Assembly (NCBI GenBank): GCA_913058255.1
Contig: CAJXQU010000002.1
Coordinates: forward strand, 1-64,000
Direction of reading: 5' to 3'
Length of the DNA stretch: 64,000 nt
Origin: an uncultured Pseudomonadota bacterium
GTDB lineage: Bacteria > Pseudomonadota > Gammaproteobacteria > CAJXQU01
Shown: one piece after another, positions 1-7,790 of the stretch
Position numbering within the stretch: the stretch's first letter is position 1
How the letters are laid out: every line of letters starts with the position of its first letter
Notes under the pieces: generated by a model
Seen by the model: only the letters and a program-made list of their open reading frames with translations
The model's database searches: none
Told to the model about the DNA's origin: nothing
Position numbers and translations under genes: made by a program

Positions 1-9
1 TTTCTGCCT

Positions 10-43
10 GTCTCGTGGGCTCGGAGATGTGTATAAGAGACAG
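10..43 (+). other. Illumina Nextera transposase adapter (contamination)
   Basis: Bases 10-43 match the Nextera read-2 transposase adapter, including the 19-bp Tn5 mosaic end AGATGTGTATAAGAGACAG at 25-43. This is a library artefact and not genomic DNA. Bases 1-9 in front of it are also untrustworthy. It marks the left end of an assembled contig, so nothing should be inferred about what lies to the left of base 44. Confidence 0.97.
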
Positions 44-126
44 CTAAAAGAAAGTTATCGAAGAAAAGATAAACACACCCATTAATGCTCGAACAAAGAT
101 AGCGCAAAATGATAGGGGTTGAATAT
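44..126. other. Short left flank of the insertion sequence
   Basis: These 83 bases lie between the adapter and the left inverted repeat of the IS3-family element. On the plus strand all three frames contain stops, so this is not the missing 5' part of the RHS gene that resumes on the other side of the element. I recognise no gene here. Confidence 0.5.
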
Positions 127-134
127 TGTTCTGG

Positions 135-956
135 TCAACTAAAACAGGACACTTTCTTTAGAGAATTTTCGTAGTCAATCGGCGACATACTATCATTGGC
201 AGAATGTAGGCGATAAAAGTTGTAGTATTTCATATAACTAGCAACATCATCTTTCATCTGTGACCGGCTGGGTTGGTGTACTTTGAATACCCAGTCATGC
301 TTTAAACTCCCAAAGAACCGTTCAACAACAGCGTTATCCCAGCAAGCACCGACATCCCCCATGCTCGCTACCATTTTGTACTTTCTAAGCACATCTCTAA
401 AGCGCTTGCTCGTGTATTGCGACCCTCGATCACTGTGAAACACGAGTCCTTCTTTCGGTTGCCGAGCATTTTTTGCCTTTACTAACGCCTTAGTGATCAA
501 GTCTGTCGTCATACGTTTATCGATATGCCATCCAACGATTCGTCGGGAGTAAAGATCCATAACTATCGCAAGATACATCCAACCCTCACCGGTTTTCAAG
601 TAAGTCACGTCGCCGGCCCAGATGCTGTTGGCAGCCTTCGGGTTAAACGCCTGATTGACAATATTGGGTGCTACCGCGTCACTGTGTTTGCGTACAGTCG
701 TGACCTTGTAAGCAACTCTTTGAGTCGCTCTCAGGTTGAGCCTTTTCATGATCGCTCTAACTCGATATCGACCCACTTCAAAGCCTTCTTTGCGTAGGTT
801 TTTCATCATCTCCCGGTTGCCAAGGCTTCCTCTGCTTTGTTTAAAAAGCACCTTGGTACGTCGATACAATTTCAGTGTTTCCGCGGTGATCAGCTTCCTT
901 GGACGGTTTAACCAATCATAGTAAGCAGATCTGCTCACTTGCATAACACGACACAA
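135..956 (-). CDS. IS3-family transposase OrfB (DDE integrase part)
   Basis: This is the catalytic half of an IS3-family transposase. The rve-type DDE core is visible with D116 (in IWAGDVTY), D176 (in FHSDRGSQYTS) and E212 (in WDNAVVERFFGSLK), giving the usual 35-residue spacing between the last two acidic residues. The N-terminal part resembles the HTH_21 segment of OrfB. The TTG at 956 is probably not the real start: the frame continues upstream (residues reading ...ESSRYPITILCRVMQV) to the slippery site at 1037-1043, so the active product is expected as an OrfAB fusion starting at 1294. Both frames look intact, so the element may still be active. Confidence 0.93.
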   Translation of the reverse strand: MCRVMQVSRSAYYDWLNRPRKLITAETLKLYRRTKVLFKQSRGSLGNREMMKNLRKEGFEVGRYRVRAIMKRLNLRATQRVAYKVTTVRKHSDAVAPNIVNQAFNPKAANSIWAGDVTYLKTGEGWMYLAIVMDLYSRRIVGWHIDKRMTTDLITKALVKAKNARQPKEGLVFHSDRGSQYTSKRFRDVLRKYKMVASMGDVGACWDNAVVERFFGSLKHDWVFKVHQPSRSQMKDDVASYMKYYNFYRLHSANDSMSPIDYENSLKKVSCFS

Positions 957-1003
957 TATTGTGATGGGATAACGACTTGACTCTACTTTAATAAAAGCGG
1001 ATC

Positions 1004-1294
1004 TTATTTCATTTCTTTTGCAAAGAAGGCTGAAGCCTTTTTTAATATTTCTTTTTCCATACGCAGTTCTTTGTTTTCTTTACGCAGGCGTTTTAGTTCG
1101 TCTCGCTCATCAGGTTCAAGGGCTACACCGTTGCGCTCAGCTTCGACTTTGTCCTTCCACTTGTACAATAACGTAGTCGTTACACCCACGGATTTAGCCG
1201 CTTCTGATACGGTATAACCCTGTTCAAGAACAAGATTCACAGCTTCCTCTTTAAACTCTTTCGGGTAGTGCTTGTAGCTTCGTTTTTGAGTCAT
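1004..1294 (-). CDS. IS3-family transposase OrfA (helix-turn-helix)
   Basis: The 96-residue OrfA has an N-terminal HTH_Tnp_1 domain (residues about 5-45, with FKEEAVNLVLEQGYTVSEAA) followed by a leucine-rich coiled coil (about 55-90) for dimerisation. It recognises the element's ends. A -1 shift at the A_AAA_AAG heptamer near its 3' end fuses it to OrfB. The start ATG at 1294 lies about 65 bp inside the right inverted repeat, as usual for this family. Confidence 0.93.
   Translation of the reverse strand: MTQKRSYKHYPKEFKEEAVNLVLEQGYTVSEAAKSVGVTTTLLYKWKDKVEAERNGVALEPDERDELKRLRKENKELRMEKEILKKASAFFAKEMK
1037..1043 (-). promoter_or_regulatory. Programmed -1 frameshift site (A6G) of the IS
   Basis: On the minus strand OrfA reads TTA AAA AAG, that is A_AAA_AAG in the zero frame. 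Slipping back one base gives KKGFSLLCKRNEIRSAFI..., which runs without a stop into OrfB. This is the standard heptamer used by IS3-family elements. Confidence 0.88.
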
Positions 1295-1360
1295 TTTGAC
1301 ACCTCAATAGTTGATTAATATTCTCCCCTATTAAAGTGTCTGCTTCCATTAGACCAGAAC

Positions 1361-4300
1361 AGTAACTGTTACGATGGCTTAGTCCATACAGATTCTACTG
1401 GCTCTGTACGGCCATTTATTACACAAGGTTATCCTCGAGTTCCTCCGTACAATTCACATACTCTTGTTTCCACTGATAAATGGGTTGCTGACTGTAAATC
1501 AAATGGTACTGAGGTAAGTCTTATCGCTCCAACTGGAACTACTTATAACTTTAAGGATTCGCGTTTAACACAAATAACTGACAGTAACGGGAATTGGTTG
1601 AAATTCTCTTACCTGACAGGTGGTTCATATCAACATACTCTTCTTGATGAAATCCGCGCAAGTGATGGTAGGCGGGTCGATTTTAATTATGATAACTCTA
1701 CGAATTTTGAAGCAACATTAAAAAATATTAAAGCACACGGTTTAACGGTTTTATATGAATATGCTGCTGCTCCTACAGCAACGACCAGCAAATTCCTGAA
1801 ACAGGTGCGACTAGCTGACGGAACTAAGTGGAAGTATCAGTACCAGCCCGGTGGTGGTGCTGGTCTATATTCGATGTCGAAAATTGAAATGCCTGGTACA
1901 GGAATAATAAATTATAAGTACAAACAGGAATGTTTCTATGATTGCTCAGGTTACCCTGACAGGTATGTGTCATCTATTGCGGAACGAAAATTGTCTGGAA
2001 GGTCTATCCAAACAAGTACTTGGAGTTATACTTACGCTAAATCAAGGACGACAAATAAAACGACTGTTTCTTTTCCTTACGGTAGGAGTGAGTATTATCA
2101 TAATAGTCCTCATAGCGGAACCTCAGGAAATGTATGGAAGGTAGGTCTATTGGTTGAAAAAAGAACTTATGAAGGTTCTAGCCTGAAAAGAAGAGTCATT
2201 AACTCTTGGGCGAAGCATAAAATTTCTAACAATCCCCGTGAAAATAGAGGTGTAACTTTTCTTGGGTTTACGGCTATTGATAGCAATACTTCAATAGCTG
2301 TTTTGGATAAAGCCGAGATAATCGATGCGGTTAGTGGTACAGATAATCATTATATTAAGGATTATAGTAACTTCAATCAGTATGGACAGCCTGAGAAATT
2401 GAAAGAAAGTGGTTCAAATTCTAGAACCACTACTTTTTCATATCAAAACGATAGCTCATCATGGTTAGTTGGTTTATTGAAGAATGAGAGTGTTTCAGGT
2501 ATTGGTACTATTTCACGATCATATGACAGTGATGGAAACCTCAAGTCGTTATCAAAGTACGGTTTAACAACAACATATGATTACGATTCATCAGGAAATC
2601 TAAGTTATATTTCAGATGCAAATAGTAGAGTAACTACTTTGACTAATCATTATCGTGGTATCCCTAGGAATGAGACACGAGATAAGAATGGCAAGAACCT
2701 TATCATTTCAAGAGTGGTTGATAGTTTAGGGAGGATTACAAGCCAAACAACTGCTGGTAAGACTTATGGATATTCGTATGATGGTCGGAATAAACTAAGG
2801 TCAATAAGCTTTCCTAAGAGTGGGAGTCCAAGTACCTCTATATCTTGGAGCTACTCTTATGGAGGAACATCTATAGGATCTGCTTCTGCTGCTATCAGTA
2901 AAACAACAAGAAGAGGAGGAAAGGTAACTGTTGAGTCATTTGATGCATTAGGTTCAAATATATCAACAAGTACGAATGGTATTGTTCTCAATCGCTCTTT
3001 TGATGAGCTAGGTAGGCTCACTTTTGAATCTTACCCAAATAGCTCAAAAGGTGTGGTGTATGATCATGACATTCTTGGAAAAATAGAGTCAAGAAAAAAT
3101 ACGGCGGATAACTCTACGGTGATTTATTCTTATTATAGCAACGATGTTGTTAGCGAACGTAATGAACGAGGACAGATAACCAATGTAACATATAGCTCCT
3201 ATAGTCCTAACGAGAAGTATCCAGTAAAAATAGATCAACCTTCGAATATATCAACTGTTATTAATAGGGATGCAATCGGTAAAGTTAGAAGCGTTGTTCA
3301 AGGTGGTTTGACAAGAAGCTATGTCTATACGCCTCAGAAACAGCTTGACTACATCCTAGATCCTGAAACAGGGAAGACAGACTTTACCTACGACAATGTA
3401 GGGAACCTTCGTTTCCTAAAAGTAGGAACATCTGGTATAACAGAGTATAGGTATGATGGGTTAAATCAATTGACGAACGTACTCTACCCAGCAAGCACAA
3501 CAGACAATCCTACTTCTCCTAATATCGCGCATGATTACTATCCTGATGGACTACTTAAATCATCCTCAAAAGGAAACACGCGGTGGGATTATGTATACGA
3601 TGCAAATAACAACTTAACAGTAGAGCAGTTAACAAATGCCGCCAGTGTATATAGGCTTAGTTACACATATGATGCATTAGATAATTTATCTAGAACTACA
3701 TATCCGTCAGGTTTAGCGGTGGACTATGCCCCAGATGCTCTTGGACGTCCTACAAAAATAGCCGGTTATGTTAATAGCGTTGGGTATCATGCAAATAATG
3801 CTATTAGGCAGATTAACTTTGCTAATGGCACAACTACTAATATTTCGCAAAACTCAAGGTTACTTCCCAATTCATTTGTGACGACAAAAGATAGCGCTAC
3901 AATTGCATCTGTCGGATTAACCTACGACCCACGTGGAAATATCACAACAAAAAACCATATATACAGCACAAGCTATACTTATGACGGCCTTGATAGATTA
4001 TACAGTTTTGATGGCACCCCTATTAGATATGACACACGAAATAATATAACCGCCTATGGAGGAATCGGTTATACCTATAACACAACAAACAACCGGCTAA
4101 GCTCTATTACTTCTGGGGGAACAACATTTAACTATTCATATGACGTATACGGAAATATTAAAGACAACAACCGTGTCCGTTTCATCTATGACAATGCATC
4201 AAACCTCATTAAAAACTCAACGCTAACCCATCAGTTTGAGTACGATGCTAATAACCACAGAGCAACCGAAGTTGTGAACGGCCAAACCAAACACACCGTT

Positions 4301-4681
4301 TATTCAGCATCCGGAAAGCTCATGTTTGAACAGTCAAATGGTGAGAGTAAAGAGCATATCTACCTAAATAATACGCTCGTAGCAAAACATGTTAGCTGTA
4401 GTGACCTAGATACTGATCTCGATCAGCTTTCTGATTGCATTGAACGCCGTATCGGGACTGATATTCATATCCCAGATACAGATGGTGATGGAATGACTGA
4501 TGGTTTTGAATATCAGCATGGTTTTAACCCACTTGCTGATAATGGCGAAGCGCAACAAGATAGTGATAATGATGGATTTAGTAATTATCTAGAATCCCTC
4601 GAAGGGACAAACCCGCATGATCCTAACTCCAAACCCACGATGGCTTGGATGATTCCGATTCGCTCACTATTGTTGAATTAA
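1361..4681 (+). pseudogene. RHS/YD-repeat protein, 5' end missing at the IS
   Basis: The reading frame is open from the IS boundary at about 1361 (peptide SNCYDGLVHTDSTGSVRPF...) to a stop at 4681, so the TTG at 1598 is not a natural start; the N-terminus is lost. The roughly 1,100 remaining residues contain many YD repeats (for example SYTYDALDNLSRTTYPSG and YRYDGLNQLTNV), which in RHS proteins build a hollow shell around a toxin. The last 100 residues hold aspartate-rich thrombospondin-3-like calcium-binding repeats (PDTDGDGMTDGFE, QDSDNDGFSNYLE) instead of a toxin. At about 4638 another frame reads DGLDDSDSLTIVELR before a stop at about 4684, a better continuation of the repeats than the annotated MAWMIPIRSLLLN, so a small 3' frameshift is possible. 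It precedes a second RHS-core gene by 14 bp. Confidence 0.85.
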
Positions 4682-4695
4682 GGTAGGTATAAAAC

Positions 4696-5610
4696 ATGAT
4701 AAAACGAATTATTTCTATATTGACCTTACTCACCTTCTTATCAACCAGTGTTGCTTATGGGGCTGAGTATAAAACATTTATTCATACAGATAACTTAGGT
4801 TCTCCAATTGCCGCAACCGATGAAAACGGTAATAAGCTTTGGGAAGAAATCTATTATCCTTATGGAGGAAAACGTCTCAATCAAGCCGTATCAAAGGGTA
4901 ACAACGTCTACTTCACTGGTAAAGTTCATGATGAAGCATTAGGGCTTACCTACATGAATGCACGATACTATGATCCGGCTATTGGCCGGTTCATGAGTGT
5001 TGATCCGGTCAGGTTTACTCAGCAAAACATGATGAGTTTTAATCGTTATGCTTATGCTAATAATAATCCTACTAGATTTATAGACCCACACGGTACTGTT
5101 CCTGTTGATACGATATGGGATGCTGGAAATATTGTTTATGATCTAGGTAAAATTTCTGCAGGTTTTCTGTTAGATCGGCCTGATCTCGTAGCGAGTGGTT
5201 CTACGGATTTAGCTGCGGATGTTGGAGCTTTTTTTATTCCTTATGTGCCGGCTGGTGTAACTAAGTTGAGCGTGAAGGTTACAAAGGGAGCAGGGAAAGG
5301 GCTTGAAACACGAGGTGTTAGACCAGGCCCTGGAGAAAGAACAATTCAAGGGCAAGTTGATGCTGCTACTAAAGGGGGTAATCCCACCATACAGCGTGGT
5401 GGCCAAGATTTAGTTCGTTTGCGATCTAGTGGTCACGGTCAGGCCGGAGCTACAGCAACTCCTCAGAATGTTAGAAATGTTACACCTGATGGCCGAGTAT
5501 TCACTGGTAAAGGGGCTGATAGGGCTGTTACGCCAAGGGATATTCGAGAGTTACACAAAGCTCAAACCGGACAGGGAACAAGTACTATACGTACAAGGTC
5601 GGGTAGATAG
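4696..5610 (+). CDS. Secreted RHS-core protein with variable C-terminal toxin-like tail
   Basis: The protein has 304 residues. Residues 1-22 form a Sec signal peptide (hydrophobic ILTLLTFLSTSVAYGA). Residues about 25-133 are the conserved RHS core end, with HTDNLGSPIAATDENG, YYPYGG, LTYMNARYYDPAIGRFMSVDP and NRYAYANNNPTRFIDPHG. After the core boundary the sequence becomes unrelated and low-complexity-free: a short hydrophobic stretch, then a basic, Gly-rich tail (about 205-304, including SSGHGQAGATATPQNVRN and KGADRAVTPRDIRELHKAQ). Such tails in polymorphic toxin systems are usually nucleases or other effectors, but I do not recognise this one. The gene stands 14 bp after the large YD-repeat gene, and a probable immunity gene follows after 2 bp. 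A stand-alone RHS core with its own signal peptide is unusual; it may complement the large protein. Confidence 0.8.
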   Translation: MIKRIISILTLLTFLSTSVAYGAEYKTFIHTDNLGSPIAATDENGNKLWEEIYYPYGGKRLNQAVSKGNNVYFTGKVHDEALGLTYMNARYYDPAIGRFMSVDPVRFTQQNMMSFNRYAYANNNPTRFIDPHGTVPVDTIWDAGNIVYDLGKISAGFLLDRPDLVASGSTDLAADVGAFFIPYVPAGVTKLSVKVTKGAGKGLETRGVRPGPGERTIQGQVDAATKGGNPTIQRGGQDLVRLRSSGHGQAGATATPQNVRNVTPDGRVFTGKGADRAVTPRDIRELHKAQTGQGTSTIRTRSGR

Positions 5611-5612
5611 AT

Positions 5613-6125
5613 ATGAGTACTACTATTGGCCTTGGCTACTCTGTTCAGGATGATGACCTTTTTATTGAGCTTAAATCGGTAGCAGAAAAATTTGGTTATG
5701 GACTTTTAAAAGGGATTGAATGCTCTGAGTCAGATGTGAGGTCTGGTTTAGAAGTTGCCCAAAAAAATGAAGGTTGGGAGCAGCTAATTTTTTTACAGTC
5801 TCCTGCCGATGGTGAAGTTAGCTTGGCATTTGGGATAAATGAAGAACTTACCGAGTTTGAAACTACTGGAACTCAGCCAAAGTTTTTTGACTTCCTAAGT
5901 GAGTTAGCAAAAGTTGCTCCGAAAAAATGTAAGAAGCTCGGAATATTTTTTGCGAGTGAATGGTATGAAAGTGATCGAGTTAGGTTTAGCTATGGAACTG
6001 CTGAAAATTTAGTAGCGCTTTTATCTATGCCTGGTCATTGGGGGATTAGGTACATGATTCCAGATACGGGAAGGCTACAAGACTCTGACGAGATACCTTT
6101 TATATTTGACTTGAGTTTGAAATAA
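5613..6125 (+). CDS. Probable immunity protein of the RHS toxin
   Basis: This 170-residue acidic soluble protein starts 2 bp after the stop of the RHS toxin gene. It has no signal peptide or membrane segment. I recognise no named Imm family. The function is inferred only from position: small cytoplasmic genes placed immediately 3' of an RHS tail normally encode the cognate immunity protein. Alternative: an unrelated cargo gene. Confidence 0.55.
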   Translation: MSTTIGLGYSVQDDDLFIELKSVAEKFGYGLLKGIECSESDVRSGLEVAQKNEGWEQLIFLQSPADGEVSLAFGINEELTEFETTGTQPKFFDFLSELAKVAPKKCKKLGIFFASEWYESDRVRFSYGTAENLVALLSMPGHWGIRYMIPDTGRLQDSDEIPFIFDLSLK

Positions 6126-6339
6126 ACGAAGCCCCGCATCGCGGCAGCAAAAACTAAGACAGGCATAGTTTAAGAAATATTTTCGGAATTATGATTTTTC
6201 GGTTTCAGTTCAGGTTCTTTTGAGTGAAACTTCTTCGTTTCTCTGAAATTCAAGCTATTTCGCATAGACTTTCTAACTAGCAGCCATGCTAAACATCAAT
6301 GCTTGATTGACCGAGTGGTTATTTAACTTGGTTTTATTT

Positions 6340-7323
6340 CTAGCCTGTATCAGCTAGTTCTTTTTCTTTAGGCCTTCTTCTTCTGGCAAACTTTCTTTGA
6401 TAAAGTTTTTCAAACTGCGTGGTGTTTTCCAGCCATTGTTTAGGGCTAATATTTAACCGTTCTAGAATAGGCGGAAGAGTTTGAGTTATCGCGCCACGTT
6501 TATCCTCTCTAATAATTCTTCCTGTGGTGTCTACGAGCTGTAGGTACTCTTCAAAGCTGAATAGAATACCTGTTTGCTCTTGTTCTTTAAGGTTTCCTTC
6601 AAATAGTTTTAAAACCTTCAATGGCAGTTGAAAGTCTAATAAGGTGCCTTGAGTTAATTGCTGGCTAATGGCTTCTTGTAAGTTAAAAGTCGGCTTTATG
6701 CATTCTTTGATACTAGTGTAGTCTGATGCTTCAGGAGAATCGGCCATATTCGCTCGAATCGGATTTAAGTCGACGTACGCCATGCAAGAGAGCAGGGCTT
6801 GCTCGGTTAATAGTGGCTGAGATTTAAAGCGTGACTCCCAGAAGTGACCAGTGCAGTTTTCTTCTTTATTGGCTTGTCTTGCGATGGGTTCATTAAGGCT
6901 TCGCATAAACCAGCTAAGGTCGGTTAACCTTTTTTTGTAAGATTGAATCGTTTCTTTAACGGTAAGCAACTCAGCTTTAGAGAGAGTTTTATTATCACGC
7001 CACTTTTGAATGAGGTAGGTGCCTTGGTAGAGGCTAGTCCAACGATGAACAACTTCTTGTTCAGTCCAATCTTCACTTTCTTTTGGGCTGAGTTTTGTGA
7101 CCAGGTGGTAGTGATTAGACATGACGGCATACGAGCAGATATCGATAGTATAAATAGAAGAGAGCAGCCTTATTCTATTTTCTATCCATTGTCTTCGATG
7201 TTCGTAGTTTTGACCGGTTGTTCTATCTTCACCACAAAGGAAGGTTCTGCGGACGCAACGTGAGACGATATGATAGTAAGGTGTGTCTTCAATAGACACT
7301 TGAGCTTTCCTTGGCTGTGGCAT
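6340..7323 (-). CDS. REP-associated tyrosine transposase-like protein (RAYT, Y1 family)
   Basis: The 327-residue protein has a Y1_Tnp HUH domain: the metal-binding HUH motif is H71-Y-H73 in YAVMSNHYHLV and the likely nucleophile is Y183 in MAYVDLNPIRANM. The C-terminal part (about 230-327) ends in a basic patch (KFARRRRPKEKE). RAYTs are single-copy domesticated relatives of IS200/IS605 transposases that move or maintain REP palindromes. I did not see clear REP-like hairpins with a conserved tetranucleotide immediately beside the gene. Remnants of similar genes occur at 56189-56317 and 60078-60263. Confidence 0.85.
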   Translation of the reverse strand: MPQPRKAQVSIEDTPYYHIVSRCVRRTFLCGEDRTTGQNYEHRRQWIENRIRLLSSIYTIDICSYAVMSNHYHLVTKLSPKESEDWTEQEVVHRWTSLYQGTYLIQKWRDNKTLSKAELLTVKETIQSYKKRLTDLSWFMRSLNEPIARQANKEENCTGHFWESRFKSQPLLTEQALLSCMAYVDLNPIRANMADSPEASDYTSIKECIKPTFNLQEAISQQLTQGTLLDFQLPLKVLKLFEGNLKEQEQTGILFSFEEYLQLVDTTGRIIREDKRGAITQTLPPILERLNISPKQWLENTTQFEKLYQRKFARRRRPKEKELADTG

Positions 7324-7790
7324 GGTTTTATTCCCTTTAAAACCTTGATGATTTCTATCATCGTTTTATGATAATCACTCTAAATCAACCGCTTAGTTGG
7401 TTTGTTTTTAATTTGTTACGTTTTGATTTTAGAAACCCTTAAAAAACAAACATCGCATTGTTATTGGCTAGGAAGGCTATGTGGTTACTGCTAAGCGATC
7501 GGTTTAATTTCAGTATGGTCGGTAGCTAAGAGCTTCGCTGAGTAGTTTTTGGTGTGAGATGCGGTAAAAAATATATAGGTTATAGCTACAGCCTAACGCC
7601 GTTTTGATATCTAGGTTTCAGTCTTGAGGTGGTGGTTTGAACAAGAGCTAGTCGTAGTTCAGCATGTTGCGGAATATACCCGCAAATATTGCGTTAAAAA
7701 TGGTTGAATTAGCAATATTAACTCTGAGCCTGATCGTATATGATCTGGCTATTTTTAACATTGCTTTAGGAAATTTAGTCATTGAATAAT
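7324..7790. other. Intergenic region before rapA
   Basis: This region separates the divergently transcribed RAYT and rapA genes. It presumably holds both promoters. I see no RNA gene, convincing hairpin terminator or further coding sequence. Confidence 0.4.

Larger units (their letters stand above)
127..1361 (-). mobile_element. IS3-family insertion sequence
   Basis: The element is about 1.23 kb and is transcribed leftward. It has imperfect terminal inverted repeats, both starting TGTTCTGGTC (left at 127, right read inward from 1361) and matching again at the inner end GACACTTT. It carries orfA (1294-1004) and orfB (reading frame ending at 135), joined by a canonical A6G slippery site at 1037-1043. 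I see no direct target duplication: the bases left (AATAT) and right (GTAAC) of the repeats differ. The right end abuts the open RHS reading frame directly, so the element interrupts or bounds that gene. The missing duplication and non-matching left flank point to an adjacent deletion, a recombination between copies, or an assembly join within a repeated element. Confidence 0.9.

Noticed and set aside
44-126. Left flank as the missing 5' part of the RHS gene
   Set aside because: All three plus-strand frames contain stop codons, so it cannot be joined to the RHS frame across the IS.
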